From assembly GCA_040389445.1 (NCBI GenBank), contig JAZJZX010000014.1:201151-265150 (forward strand): a stretch of 64,000 nucleotides of DNA. Direction: 5' to 3'. The translations under genes were made by a program, and so were the position numbers. The DNA is from UBA5189 sp040389445 (GTDB lineage: Bacteria > Chloroflexota > Limnocylindria > Limnocylindrales > CSP1-4). Numbering within the stretch: the stretch's first letter is position 1; each line of letters begins with the position of its first letter. Below are positions 39,834-48,882 of the stretch, in pieces. The notes under the pieces are model-generated. The model made no database searches. It saw only the letters and a list, made by a program, of their open reading frames with translations, and was not told where the DNA came from.

Positions 39834-40708
39834 GACCAGCACTCCAGGAAGCGCTCCGACTGGCTCTTGCGGAGCCGGTACACGGCATCGGGCATGAGCT
39901 GCGGACCGACGGGCGATCCGAGGTCTGGCGGCCCCGACTGGCCCCCCTGGAATGACGAGCCGGCGGCGAGCGACTGACGCGCCCACTCAATGTTCGCATC
40001 GACGGCATCGATCGGGGGCGTTGCCCAGCCGAAGACCCCAGTGACCTCGACGCCGCGATAGGTGCGCGGCCAGGTCCGGTAGCTGCCAGTCCCGTTGAGG
40101 ATCAGGTGGAAAAAGGGCTCGCCTGATAGCGGCTGCGGCGGGTCGAGGTCGTAGTCCGTCGTCCCGAGCGTGGTCCAGGACGACGTCGGGCTGAGCTTGA
40201 TCCGGACCTGCGTGACCGAGAGAAGGCCCTCGTGGACGTGCAGGCGGGCGGTGTTCTCGCCTCGGTAGTAGCGGACCTCGGTGCCCGATGCCGGATGTCG
40301 CAGGAAGTCGACCCCGCCGAGCTCGCGATCGAGCCGACGCTTCGCGGCCCGCAGCGCCGCGGACATCCGGGCGAGCGTCCGGCTTTCGGTCGGGACATGC
40401 GGGACGGCGAGCAGGAGGTCGTCCATCGTCGCGTACGTGTCCGGGGCGCCGGGCGAAAGGACGGCGCTGTAGTCGGACAGCTGCGTGGCTGCGGCGTTGC
40501 TGTAGCGCGTCCGGTAGAAGTGGGCCGTCGTCCCGGTCGCGTCGTAGATCTCGTACTGATAAGTCGCGGCGACGATCCCGACTGTGCCCTGTTCGACAAA
40601 CGGACCCGCGGCCACCGTCCCGCGCTCCCAGCGGAGGAGGGCGCCTGCGGCATAGTCACGAAGGATGTCGTCGGGAGCCGCGACGTCGACGATCAGCTTG
40701 ACGCCCAT
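39830..40708 (-). CDS. Head-tail connector with N-terminal FN3-like domain
   Basis: 292 residues. Residues about 35-90 (ATYQYEIYDATGTTAHFYRT) have the Tyr/Trp spacing of fibronectin-type folds. From about 92 (YATMDDLLLAVPHVPTESRT, LRAAKRRLDRELGGVDFLRH) it looks like a gp6-type connector. An FN3-like domain fused to a connector would sit exposed at the neck. Confidence 0.65.
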   Translation of the reverse strand: MGVKLIVDVAAPDDILRDYAAGALLRWERGTVAAGPFVEQGTVGIVAATYQYEIYDATGTTAHFYRTRYSNAAATQLSDYSAVLSPGAPDTYATMDDLLLAVPHVPTESRTLARMSAALRAAKRRLDRELGGVDFLRHPASGTEVRYYRGENTARLHVHEGLLSVTQVRIKLSPTSSWTTLGTTDYDLDPPQPLSGEPFFHLILNGTGSYRTWPRTYRGVEVTGVFGWATPPIDAVDANIEWARQSLAAGSSFQGGQSGPPDLGSPVGPQLMPDAVYRLRKSQSERFLECWS

Positions 40709-41685
40709 CAGTCCACCTCGGCGGATCCGGTCGGCCGGTCAGTCGTGCTCCGGGCGCGGGGTGCTGGATCGCCCACGCCGAGACGCGTGAGCGCCGCGGT
40801 CACCAGGCCGGTCGGGATCGACACCATCGCCCGACCAATCGGGCCGATGCCACCGATGATGGCGCTCGCGCCACTCACAACCGCAGCCCATGCGTCAGAC
40901 GTGCTGATGGAGCTGGCGAAGGATCGGACGGCCGACACCGTCCGTGTCCATGCGTCAGACGTGCTGACCGCCTCCACGATCGTGCGGGTGAACGTCGCCG
41001 TCCTGGTCCATGCGTCGCTCGTCGCAACAGCTTCGGCGAGGCCGCGTGTCAGCGCGACGCTTCGTATCCACCCGTCGGATGCGCTGATTGCTTCGGTCAT
41101 CGTGCGCGTGGCGGACAGCACTCGGGCCCAGACATCGGCAGTCGCGATCGACTCGATCCACGAGCGGGCGAGCGTCACGGTTCGGGTCCACGCATCGGCG
41201 GTCGCGATCGACTCGCTGAACGATCGCGTTGCCCCGAGGATCCTCGCCCACGTGTCGCTCGTGGCTACCGCCTCGGTCAACGATCGGGCGAATGTGCCGG
41301 AGCGTGTCCAGGCATCGGACGTCGCGATGGCTTCTGCCCACGAGCGGAGCACGATCTTGCTCGAAGTCCAGACATCGGCGGTGGCGATCGACTCGGCAAT
41401 GGTTCGCGCGAAGGTCCCGATCCGCACCCACGCGTCGCTCGTCGTGACGGTCTCCGCGATCGTTCGCGTGAAGGTCCCAGCCCGGGTCCACGCATCGGAC
41501 GTCGCGATGGCTTCGGAGAGCGAGCGGGAGCCCGAGAATCCGCGCGTCCAGGTGTCGGCTGTCGCAACCGCTTCGGCGATCGTCCGGGTGACGAGCGATG
41601 GCCCCTCGAGGAGCAGGACGCCGGTCCCGTCTTCGAGCAGATACCCGTCAACGGCGCTGGTTTCGATGAGGTAGCGGTCGGCCAT
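40708..41685 (-). CDS. Repeat protein with twelve 20-residue repeats, virion-associated
   Basis: 325 residues. After a 34-residue head, residues 35-274 are twelve consecutive 20-residue repeats of the pattern (T/S)-x-x-E-(A/S)-(I/V)-x-T-(S/A)-D-x-W-x-R plus a variable six. Examples: SLSEAIATSDAWTRAGTFTR and GLAEAVATSDAWTRTATFTR. A Gly/Ile-rich C-terminal segment follows (SGASAIIGGIGPIGRAM). Regular Trp/Asp spacing suggests a solenoid or beta-structured fibre. The gene lies among neck and fibre genes. Function unknown. Confidence 0.8.
   Translation of the reverse strand: MADRYLIETSAVDGYLLEDGTGVLLLEGPSLVTRTIAEAVATADTWTRGFSGSRSLSEAIATSDAWTRAGTFTRTIAETVTTSDAWVRIGTFARTIAESIATADVWTSSKIVLRSWAEAIATSDAWTRSGTFARSLTEAVATSDTWARILGATRSFSESIATADAWTRTVTLARSWIESIATADVWARVLSATRTMTEAISASDGWIRSVALTRGLAEAVATSDAWTRTATFTRTIVEAVSTSDAWTRTVSAVRSFASSISTSDAWAAVVSGASAIIGGIGPIGRAMVSIPTGLVTAALTRLGVGDPAPRARSTTDRPTGSAEVD
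40864..41583 (-). repeat. Twelve 60-bp tandem coding repeats
   Basis: The DNA under residues 35-274 of the repeat protein is twelve 60-bp units with no indels between them. Units differ by many substitutions, so they are ancient rather than freshly duplicated. Confidence 0.9.
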
Positions 41686-41688
41686 GAC

Positions 41689-42297
41689 CTACGCCACCTT
41701 CGACAGAACGAGAGAGGTCCCCGTCATGATGGTGGCCGCGCTGGCGGCGACCTCGGAGTTGAACATCAAGTCGAGCGTGCCGGAGACGGTCACGATGATG
41801 AGCCCCTCCATCACGGCAAACTGATCGGCAGAAACAGTGTCGACGCCCTGCGTCGAACCAGAGGCGACATTGCTGGCGCGCTGGCCCTTGCCCTCCATCA
41901 GTTGGGCGGTGGCAGTGGTCGCCTGGTCGGCAATGCCAGTCGCCGCCGCCCCGCCGGTAGTCAGCGTGTACCACGTTGCGGCCAGCCTGGTTGTCGTCCC
42001 GTCGTGCCGGAGGTACATCTGGATGCCGGTCGTGGTCGCCGCCGTCCGATAGACGATCCAATACTTTGCCAGATAGGTGCCAGCGGCGACAGTCAGCGAT
42101 AGATCGGTGACAGCCGCGGCCGTGGTGGTCGAGTTGGCCTGATCGGACGCGACAACCTTGATCGTATCCTGATTGACGAACGTCTTGATCTGATCGAGCG
42201 TCACCTTCTTCGACGCCGCCGATTGATTGACGGCGAACTCGTCCGTCCCCGCCGGGGTCGTGACGGCTGTGAGTGCGCTGATTTTGGTGTCGGCCAC
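41689..42297 (-). CDS. Tail fibre/appendage protein with KISAL N-terminus
   Basis: 202 residues from a GTG. The N-terminus (ADTKISALTAVTTPAGTDEF) is the KISAL-type attachment motif common in phage fibres and appendages, followed by beta-rich sequence (VAAGTYLAKYWIVYRTAATT, SGTLDLMFNSEVAASAATIM). Probably a head fibre or minor tail component. Confidence 0.7.
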   Translation of the reverse strand: MADTKISALTAVTTPAGTDEFAVNQSAASKKVTLDQIKTFVNQDTIKVVASDQANSTTTAAAVTDLSLTVAAGTYLAKYWIVYRTAATTTGIQMYLRHDGTTTRLAATWYTLTTGGAAATGIADQATTATAQLMEGKGQRASNVASGSTQGVDTVSADQFAVMEGLIIVTVSGTLDLMFNSEVAASAATIMTGTSLVLSKVA

Positions 42298-42301
42298 AGG
42301 G

Positions 42302-42475
42302 TCAGCCCATCCTGTCGGTGACCGTCACGCGGCCCAGGTCCATGCCACGGGTGATCGTCCGACGTGTCTCGCCACAGCCCGGGCAGGGCTTGCGGCGACG
42401 CTCGCGGAGGACGACCCCGCAACCGGTACAGCGGGCCTCCTGCGCCTTGGGAAGGAGCCGACGGAAGAGGTTCAC
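42302..42475 (-). CDS. 57-residue zinc-ribbon protein
   Basis: From GTG 42475 the frame reads VNLFRRLLPKAQEARCTGCG, then a basic stretch, KPCPGCG and a tail to TGA. Two CxxC knuckles 13 residues apart make a zinc ribbon. It fills exactly the gap between two structural genes (4 nt on either side). Confidence 0.65.
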   Translation of the reverse strand: MNLFRRLLPKAQEARCTGCGVVLRERRRKPCPGCGETRRTITRGMDLGRVTVTDRMG

Positions 42476-42478
42476 GGG

Positions 42479-43282
42479 TCAGCCTGAAAGCGTGTTCGTC
42501 GCGACGATCTGAAGCGTGTCTCCATTCACGACGATGGCATCGGCGTTGAGTACGGCCTCGAACACCATCACGCCCGCCGCAGTCGGATTCGCAGCGGTGA
42601 ACAGGGCGCCCTTGTGGATGGCCGGGAACGAGGCGGTCACGCTGAACGACTTGGTCATCGTGTAGGTGGCCGCTCCAGGGGTATGGGCGTACGTCGCGAT
42701 CGCCCGAGCGAGCCCCCCGGTTGTGATCTCGCCGGTCAGGACGGTGTCGGCAGCCGACGCCGCTCCGGCGTTTTCGGTGAGCGCCATGAACCGGGCGATG
42801 GTCGCCGGCTGAATGTGATAGCCGTTCGTGGCAGCGGGGGTCGCTCCGACCCCATCGGCCGCGGTCCACCATTGGTCGATGGTGAGGACGGTTGCCGAGT
42901 TGCTGCCGATGTTGCCGTAGACGGGTGCGGTGGTGAGGCCCGTGACCGGGGCATAGACGCGCCAACCCTTGTACGCGTCGACCGTCATGCCGCCACCGGC
43001 CGGGGTCGCTGACGTGGCCGATGATGCGGTCAGAGCACCGTCCTTGCCGGCAGGGTTGCCGAACCCCGCGGCGAGCAGGTCTCGACCGACGGTCGTCAGG
43101 AGGTTCCGGCTGATGCCGAGGTCATCGACGGTGCCGTCGGCGTGGATGATGGCGACGTGCCATTCGTTCGGGCCGAGGCGGATCGAGCTCTCCAGTCGGT
43201 GTCCGCGCATCCGCTGGACGAGCGCGCCATCCGCGAGGGGCTCCGTGCGATAGAGCGGGCGAAGCCGCCGGAGGAGATGCAT
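42479..43282 (-). CDS. Phage structural protein
   Basis: 267 residues, small-residue-rich. ESSIRLGPNEWHVAIIHADG and DDLGISRNLLTTVGRDLLAA near the N-terminus, then a long Ala/Thr/Gly beta-rich domain (MTKSFSVTASFPAIHKGALF, VFEAVLNADAIVVNGDTLQI), of the type found in virion decoration and fibre proteins. Confidence 0.6.
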   Translation of the reverse strand: MHLLRRLRPLYRTEPLADGALVQRMRGHRLESSIRLGPNEWHVAIIHADGTVDDLGISRNLLTTVGRDLLAAGFGNPAGKDGALTASSATSATPAGGGMTVDAYKGWRVYAPVTGLTTAPVYGNIGSNSATVLTIDQWWTAADGVGATPAATNGYHIQPATIARFMALTENAGAASAADTVLTGEITTGGLARAIATYAHTPGAATYTMTKSFSVTASFPAIHKGALFTAANPTAAGVMVFEAVLNADAIVVNGDTLQIVATNTLSG

Positions 43283-43360
43283 TCGAGGCTCCTTGGCCGT
43301 GCGTGAGGGTCACAGGAGGCCCGCCGCCAGGCGGACCCCCTGCACTGTTCTCGCTCCCGA

Positions 43361-43858
43361 TCAGTCGACGATCGCGGACGGCGGGTACTGGCCGGCGTAG
43401 CGCGCCCCGGACAGGATGTAGATCACGGCGCCCAGCTGGGCGGTGACCCCGACGTCGTTGAAGGTCGCGCGGATGCAGTCGAAGCCGTTGGCCTTGTCCA
43501 GCTCCTGCGCATCGAACTCGATGACGTAGAGGACCTGGGTGTTGCCGGCCGCGATGGCGTACGTGCTCGCGGCGGCCTGTGTCACCTTTGTGAACTGGCC
43601 GATTGCGAACAGGTCCGCGCCGTTCTTGACGTCGATCCGGGTGAAGTTGAGGCCCTTCGCCCCGGTACCCGCGACGTCCTGCGCCTGCTGGACCGTGATC
43701 GTCGGGATCTCCCCGACGGCCCCGGCCGCCTTGGAGAGGACGATCGCGACGTGGTCGTAGTTCTTGAGGCTGACCCAGTCGCCAGACTGGGCAGCAGCCG
43801 CGAGATCGGACGGCACGAAGCCGACGGCGATCTGGGTTTCCTCGGTGAGCCGAGCCAT
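43361..43858 (-). CDS. Head-region structural protein, possible decoration protein
   Basis: 165 residues next to the capsid gene. Beta-rich (SGDWVSLKNYDHVAIVLSKA, TQVLYVIEFDAQELDKANGF, GVTAQLGAVIYILSGARYAG). Size and place suggest a head decoration or completion protein. Confidence 0.6.
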   Translation of the reverse strand: MARLTEETQIAVGFVPSDLAAAAQSGDWVSLKNYDHVAIVLSKAAGAVGEIPTITVQQAQDVAGTGAKGLNFTRIDVKNGADLFAIGQFTKVTQAAASTYAIAAGNTQVLYVIEFDAQELDKANGFDCIRATFNDVGVTAQLGAVIYILSGARYAGQYPPSAIVD

Positions 43859-43894
43859 CTGTCAGGTCTCCTTTGGTTCTCTGCTCGTGCCTGC

Positions 43895-45334
43895 TCAGCG
43901 GGCCGCGAGGGTGACGAAGGGGGACAGGGTCGAGGCGCCCTTGTAGGGGGTCACCGCCGCGTTGGGGATCGGCTGGCCGTTCGCCCGGACGATGAAGCGG
44001 AACGCCGTCTCGCCGGTCAGGAACTGGACGTGGATCGAGCTCGCGCTCTGGACGCCGCCCTTCTCGATGAGGAGGTAGCGCTTCCAGTCCGCGAAGATCA
44101 CGTCTCCGACGTCGCCGATCGCGGAGGCCTGCTCGGAGATCACGATCGGGCGGCCGAGGATCGCACCCTGCGGCGCCTCCGCGAGGTTGCCGCCGGTGAG
44201 GAAGATCCGCTGGCCGACCGTGCTCTCGAGCGCGAACAGCTGCGGGTAGATCTCCTGGTTGATCACCCAGACGGCATTCGCCAGGGAGCGTGCCGGCATC
44301 CGGGCAAACATTTTCTGGAGGTTCGCTGCAACAACCGTGTCGACGGCCTGCCCGCCCTCTGCAGCCTGGCTGACGAGAGCCGGCGAGTTCAGCACGCCGA
44401 GCGGCATCCCGGCGCCCGACCCGCGGATGATCGCGTCGTCGAGCTTGAATCCGAACTCCTCGACGAACCAGTCGCGGATCTCGGACTCGAGGGCGGGGCC
44501 ATCGAGGAGGAGCTCGTCAGTGGCGTAGTAGACGCCAGTGAGCTTCTCGAGATCCATCTGGATCTTGCGAAACTTCGGCTTCGTGGCCGTCATGGTCTCG
44601 GCTTCGCCGGTCCAGTAGGCCTGGAGGCCACCCATGCGGCTGCCGTCGGCACGGCTGGACTCATCAACTGCGTTGCCGCGGAAGCCACCTCCGGCGACTG
44701 GTCGGCGGCGGGTGCGAGCCGCGAGGATGCCGGTGTCGTAGGTATCGCGGAGGAGCTCGCTCCCGTAGTCCTGCTGGACTAGGAACCCGCCCTCGGAGGG
44801 CACGGTTTCGTTGAGGCCCTGCGCGGCGGCAAAGGCCTGGATCGCCTCGAGACCCGCATCCATCCGGATTCCGGGGCGCGTGGATCGTGCGACCGCGAGC
44901 AGCTGATCGCCGAGGCTACCGAAGGGCGTCGGCCCGGAGCCGTTCTCTTCGGCACGGGCCTGGGCCGCGAGCGCGACCTCGTCGACGGCCAGCGCAGGGG
45001 CCGTGCGGGCTGACTCGCGCCGTTCCCGCTCACCGCGCATCTGCGCTTCGATCGATCGGTTCTCGGCGAGCAGACGCTCGCGCTCCTCCGCCGAACTGGC
45101 GAGGGCCTCGAGGACTGCCGGTGGAGATGCCGCGCTCTCCGCGGCCGCCACGAGGGCGTCCAGGCGCGTCTTGTTCGCGGCGAACTGCTCCTCCATCACC
45201 GCGATGGCCGAGTAGTGCGCGATGCCGATTGCGGTGGCTCCGACGCTCCGGAGAGCGCCGATGCCGGCCGGCTGGTAGACGGCGAACGGGGTGGGTGTCT
45301 GGCCCTGGTACCGCTCGATTGCGGAGTGCCGCAT
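43895..45334 (-). CDS. HK97-fold major capsid protein
   Basis: 479 residues. About the first 130 form a helical delta-domain scaffold (AANKTRLDALVAAAESAASP, AEERERLLAENRSIEAQMRG) that the prohead protease would remove. The capsid fold follows: SEGGFLVQQDYGSELLRDTY, RKIQMDLEKLTGVYYATDEL, DWFVEEFGFKLDDAIIRGSG and RIFLTGGNLAEAP. AGGAGAC before the ATG at 45334. Confidence 0.93.
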   Translation of the reverse strand: MRHSAIERYQGQTPTPFAVYQPAGIGALRSVGATAIGIAHYSAIAVMEEQFAANKTRLDALVAAAESAASPPAVLEALASSAEERERLLAENRSIEAQMRGERERRESARTAPALAVDEVALAAQARAEENGSGPTPFGSLGDQLLAVARSTRPGIRMDAGLEAIQAFAAAQGLNETVPSEGGFLVQQDYGSELLRDTYDTGILAARTRRRPVAGGGFRGNAVDESSRADGSRMGGLQAYWTGEAETMTATKPKFRKIQMDLEKLTGVYYATDELLLDGPALESEIRDWFVEEFGFKLDDAIIRGSGAGMPLGVLNSPALVSQAAEGGQAVDTVVAANLQKMFARMPARSLANAVWVINQEIYPQLFALESTVGQRIFLTGGNLAEAPQGAILGRPIVISEQASAIGDVGDVIFADWKRYLLIEKGGVQSASSIHVQFLTGETAFRFIVRANGQPIPNAAVTPYKGASTLSPFVTLAAR

Positions 45335-45511
45335 CAGTCGTGTCTCCTGGCTGTGTTCGGCGCCGGAAGACACGAAAAGCGCGCAACCGGCGCCCTGATC
45401 TGGATGGATCAAGGACGACAGCTGCGCGCACCTTTGGGTGTCGCTGCCTGTGTCACCTACCGCTGGCCGATGCTCGATGGAGTCGACCTGTTCGGTGGCC
45501 TATTCGCGATG

Positions 45512-45586
45512 TGGTTGGCGGCGTCGGATTTGCACCGACGACCTCCGGGTTATGGGCCCGGCGAGCTGCTGCTGCTCCAGCCGCCA
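45512..45586 (-). tRNA. Phage tRNA-Met(CAT)-like gene with aberrant conserved positions
   Basis: A 75-nt cloverleaf folds perfectly: acceptor TGGCGGC / GCCGCCA, discriminator A and encoded CCA, D stem GAGC/GCTC, anticodon stem CCGGG/CCCGG with loop CCCATAA (anticodon CAT), variable AGGTC, T stem GTCGG/CCGAC. U8 is present. Yet conserved tertiary positions are lost: the D loop is only AGCAGCA with no GG pair, position 33 is C not U, and the T loop is TGCAAAT (G at 55). It lies between the capsid and a zinc-finger protein gene, in the gap 45335-45635. Either a diverged functional tRNA or a tRNA mimic. Confidence 0.75.
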
Positions 45587-45635
45587 GCGAGAACGGTAGT
45601 CACTCCACCGGCGGCTGACCAGTCAGACGATTGTG

Positions 45636-45953
45636 CTATGCCGCGGCCGGCTCCTCAGACGCGGGCGGAGTGACCGGCTCCTCGGACGCCGGGGCAGCCT
45701 GGATGCGCTCGATGAGATCGGAGCGGGTCCCGGACGTGTCGAGACCGGCCCTCTCGGCGATCGATCGAAGTTCCGCGATCTTGAGCCTGTCGAGCTTCAC
45801 GGCCGGCTCCTCGGTGTTCTCGGGCGCTTCCCCGCCGGCGGGTGCGGTCAAACGGATGTGGCCCTGGCCGTTGCAGGCCGCGCATCGCTGACCGTCGACC
45901 ATGCCGCGGTTGGCGCACGCTTCGCAGGTGACCAAGATTGGGTCGGATGCCAT
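45636..45953 (-). CDS. Zinc-knuckle and SAP/Rho-N-like phage protein
   Basis: 105 residues. CEACANRGMVDGQRCAACNG is a DnaJ-type CxxC zinc knuckle pair; the C-terminal LDRLKIAELRSIAERAGLDT then SDLIERIQAA is a SAP or Rho-N-type helical nucleic-acid-binding motif. Such proteins are found between head genes in other phages; role unclear. The ATG at 45953 is used. Confidence 0.7.
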   Translation of the reverse strand: MASDPILVTCEACANRGMVDGQRCAACNGQGHIRLTAPAGGEAPENTEEPAVKLDRLKIAELRSIAERAGLDTSGTRSDLIERIQAAPASEEPVTPPASEEPAAA

Positions 45954-45966
45954 GTCGGGTTTCCTC

Positions 45967-47055
45967 CTATCGTTCGGCCCGCGCTCGAGCGAGTGCGAGT
46001 GCCGCTTCGGCTTCGGTGGTTTGGTCGGGCGAGGGGGGCGTGCCGGCCTCCCCGGACGCGGGAGCATCCGGATCGTCGGCCGGCTCAGTACCGCCCTCCT
46101 GCATGGAGAGTGCTTCGAGCGCGCCGATCGGCGCGCCGGCGCCATTGAAGTGCTCGATCCGGACCGCCCGTGCCTGGGTGCTCTGGGGCCGCATTGTCAC
46201 CTTGCCGGCTGCGAGGCGACGGACGGTGTCGTCGAACGTCTCGATGCGGTCCACAAGGCCCGCGGCCTTGGCCCTGCTGGCGCTCATGCCGCCGCCCTGG
46301 CCGTAGTCGGCCTTGACCGTCGCGACCGAGACGCCGCGACCCTTGGCGACGGCGGCTTGGAACTGCGCCGACAGCTCGTCGATGACGGCCTGGTACTCCT
46401 GGCTGGCCTTGTCGCTGATCGGTTCGTACGGGTTGCCGCCGAACTTGCCCGCGGGGTTCCGGAAGATCGTCGTCGTGATGCCTTCGGCATCGAGGGCGCG
46501 ACTCGCCTCCTGGTGGATGGTGGCCGCTCCGATCCAGCCGACCTCCGATGACGGGCTTGCTACCACCTCGTCTGCCTGGGACGAGAGGTAGTACGCAGCG
46601 CTGGCCATGTGGTAGTTGGCGATCGCGACGATGGGCTTCTGGCCGCGACTCGCCCGGATCTCGGACGCGAACTCCTCGACGCCGGTCGCGTAGCCTCCGG
46701 GACTGTCGACGTCGAACAGGATCGAGCCCACCGACTCGTCGGCGAGCGCCTCGCGGAAGGCCGCCCGCATCCCGGAGATCGTCGCGCCACCCGAATACTC
46801 GGTCATGAGGTTGGCCCGGGGAACGATCGGTCCATACATCGGGATCACCGCGACCGCGCCCGACGTCCGTGCTCCGCGGCGCGGACCATTGGCGGCAGCG
46901 GCCGCCGCCAGGCGCTCACGCATCTCGGGATCGGTCAGGCGCCCGCCCGACGCGTGAAAGCGCACGATCTCGGCGATCGCCGCGAGCTGCTCGGGGACGA
47001 TGAACCAGGGCTTGCCATAGACGGTGGCGATCACGTGGCTGAGACGGGGATCCAT
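45967..47055 (-). CDS. Prohead serine protease, S49/SppA type
   Basis: 362 residues. VAVIPMYGPIVPRANLM, SILFDVDSPGGYATGVEEFA and VAIANYHMASAAYYLSSQAD (nucleophile Ser), with AAGLVDRIETFDDTVRRLAA, are the S49 peptidase signature seen in lambda gpC-type proteases. It cleaves the scaffold domain of the capsid during maturation. An acidic Pro-rich C-terminus may act as an extra scaffold. AGGAG upstream of ATG 47055. Confidence 0.9.
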   Translation of the reverse strand: MDPRLSHVIATVYGKPWFIVPEQLAAIAEIVRFHASGGRLTDPEMRERLAAAAAANGPRRGARTSGAVAVIPMYGPIVPRANLMTEYSGGATISGMRAAFREALADESVGSILFDVDSPGGYATGVEEFASEIRASRGQKPIVAIANYHMASAAYYLSSQADEVVASPSSEVGWIGAATIHQEASRALDAEGITTTIFRNPAGKFGGNPYEPISDKASQEYQAVIDELSAQFQAAVAKGRGVSVATVKADYGQGGGMSASRAKAAGLVDRIETFDDTVRRLAAGKVTMRPQSTQARAVRIEHFNGAGAPIGALEALSMQEGGTEPADDPDAPASGEAGTPPSPDQTTEAEAALALARARAER

Positions 47056-47065
47056 CGGGGCACTC

Positions 47066-48643
47066 CTACGCGGCGATCGGGAGGGGGAGATTGGAGTCAC
47101 AGGCAAGGCTGGCGAGGTGGCCGGCACGTTCGACGAGCCAGTCATCCATCGCCGACAGCCCGCCGGCGATCAGCGCCGCCCGCTGCTCTCGGGCATAGGC
47201 GACCGCCTGGTGATCCGGGATGTGCAGCTGGCGAGCGACCTCGGGTCCGTGGTCGGCATAGAAGGCCTCTACGCCTGATCGCCAGGCCTCGGCGTCGCCG
47301 GCGGCGCGCTCAGCGAGCTTGGACATCGCCGCGAGCTCGCGGCGCACGACGCGGCTGGCGGCGTCGGACGCGATCAGCTGGAGCCGTCCCGACTCGCTCG
47401 CGGTCAGCTGGAGCGGTACGGACTGGCTGGCGAACTGGACCGATGCGGCTCCACCGTTCGGATCGGTCGTCATGTTCACCGGTGTGAGCGGCTCGTCGAG
47501 GCCCTCGATCGGGTTGTAGTCCTCCTTCGCCCGAACCTCGTTTCGCGTCATCCAGCCCCACATGATGGCGAGGGCGTAGCCCTTCGAGCGCGTCTCGAAA
47601 TCGCCGCGGAGCAGGCCGTCGAGCGTGTGCTTGGCGAAGAAGCGCTTGTCGGTGACCAGATCGCGCCAGATGGCCTGCTCGAACCGGACTGCCCAGGCCA
47701 GGAGACAGTCGGTGACGTAGTCGACACCCTGGGTCTCGATGTTGTTGTTGGTCGAGCGAGTCAAGTCGAAGACCTTGTGCGGCGGGACGCGGATCCAGCG
47801 GCAGACCTGGCTGACCGAGAACTGCTGCATCGCGAGCAGGTCCGACTGCTGCGCGGTCATCGTGATGTCCTTCCAGGACATCCCGTCCTCGAGGAGCAGA
47901 GGACGTCCGGCCCGGGGGCCGCCGATCGCGTACTCGTCGAGTGCCACGCGCAGTCCGGCTCGGACCGTGTCCACGATCTTGCCCTTGGCCTCGATCACGC
48001 CGCTGTGTTTCGCGCCCCGGGCAAACATCAGACCGGCGTGGCGTTCCTTCGCGAGCTCGGTGCCGATGTTGCTCGCCGCGTACTCGAGGACGCCACGCGA
48101 CTGGCGGCCTCGGATGATGAATGTGTCCTCCTCGAGGATCGCACGCTCTTTCCCGTTGCGGAGCGGGTCCCGGTACTGGTAGCGGCGGGATCCATCGGCG
48201 AGCGGCTCCTGGCGCACGAGGTCCGGGTGCAGTGGCACGATCTCGCCAATGCGCCCGGGTCGCGTCGGCGTACCCCGGAAGCTCGCGGATGGTCCATAGC
48301 GGATCTCGTTGATGCCAGAGCCGCGGAGCATCGCGATCGCAGCGACGTTCTCGCGCCACTCGATGGCCGTCTGGCGGCGGTTCGGCTGGTTGTGGAGCAG
48401 CTCCTGGATCTCATGGTCGCGGGCTGGCCGGCTGCCTTTCTGGCCGATGTCCTCATACATCGAGAGCGGGATCTTGGCAATGTCCTCCGACACGTAGGAG
48501 ACCGCCGCGTAGAACGCGGGCAGCGTCATCGCGGAGTCCGGGCTGACGGGACCGAAGACCGTTCCGACCTCGTTAGCCGAGCGGTACCAGTAGTCGTCGA
48601 AAGCCGAGGGGGTGGCAGCCAGAGCGGGACCAAGGACGCCCAT
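47066..48643 (-). CDS. Portal protein, HK97 family
   Basis: 525 residues. MTLPAFYAAVSYVSEDIAKI, PLSMYED, RQTAIEWRENVAAIAMLRGS, IRVPPHKVFDLTRSTNNNIE and ARLRGDFETR-like LLRGDFETRSKGYALAIMWG are typical. It forms the dodecameric ring through which DNA is packed. Head gene order (terminase, small membrane protein, portal, protease, capsid) is canonical. Confidence 0.92.
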   Translation of the reverse strand: MGVLGPALAATPSAFDDYWYRSANEVGTVFGPVSPDSAMTLPAFYAAVSYVSEDIAKIPLSMYEDIGQKGSRPARDHEIQELLHNQPNRRQTAIEWRENVAAIAMLRGSGINEIRYGPSASFRGTPTRPGRIGEIVPLHPDLVRQEPLADGSRRYQYRDPLRNGKERAILEEDTFIIRGRQSRGVLEYAASNIGTELAKERHAGLMFARGAKHSGVIEAKGKIVDTVRAGLRVALDEYAIGGPRAGRPLLLEDGMSWKDITMTAQQSDLLAMQQFSVSQVCRWIRVPPHKVFDLTRSTNNNIETQGVDYVTDCLLAWAVRFEQAIWRDLVTDKRFFAKHTLDGLLRGDFETRSKGYALAIMWGWMTRNEVRAKEDYNPIEGLDEPLTPVNMTTDPNGGAASVQFASQSVPLQLTASESGRLQLIASDAASRVVRRELAAMSKLAERAAGDAEAWRSGVEAFYADHGPEVARQLHIPDHQAVAYAREQRAALIAGGLSAMDDWLVERAGHLASLACDSNLPLPIAA

Positions 48644-48882
48644 CAGGGCGTCCTGAACGCCGGCAGGGCGCCGAGCAGCACGAGGATTGCACCAGGCACC
48701 AGCAGGGCCAGCGGCGCGAAGGCGATCGATCCGAGCATCTGGGCCGCGAGGAAGCCGGCGGCAATGAGCGTCAACCCGAAGAGGACGGCCCCCTCGGTTG
48801 TTCCGGGCTCGGGGCGGATCGGACCAAGGATCCGTGAAACCAGACGGCCTGCAGCATCCGCGAGCAATCGCAGCTTTCTCAC
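48643..48882 (-). CDS. Small membrane protein between terminase and portal
   Basis: 79 residues with two hydrophobic helices (GAVLFGLTLIAAGFLAAQML and AFAPLALLVPGAILVLLGAL) after a basic N-terminus. GTGA overlap with the terminase stop. Small membrane proteins at this place are seen in other phages; function unknown. Confidence 0.6.
   Translation of the reverse strand: MRKLRLLADAAGRLVSRILGPIRPEPGTTEGAVLFGLTLIAAGFLAAQMLGSIAFAPLALLVPGAILVLLGALPAFRTP

Noticed and set aside
40864..41583. The 60-bp repeats as a CRISPR array
   Set aside because: They are in-frame coding repeats without distinct spacers, and no cas gene lies in the window.
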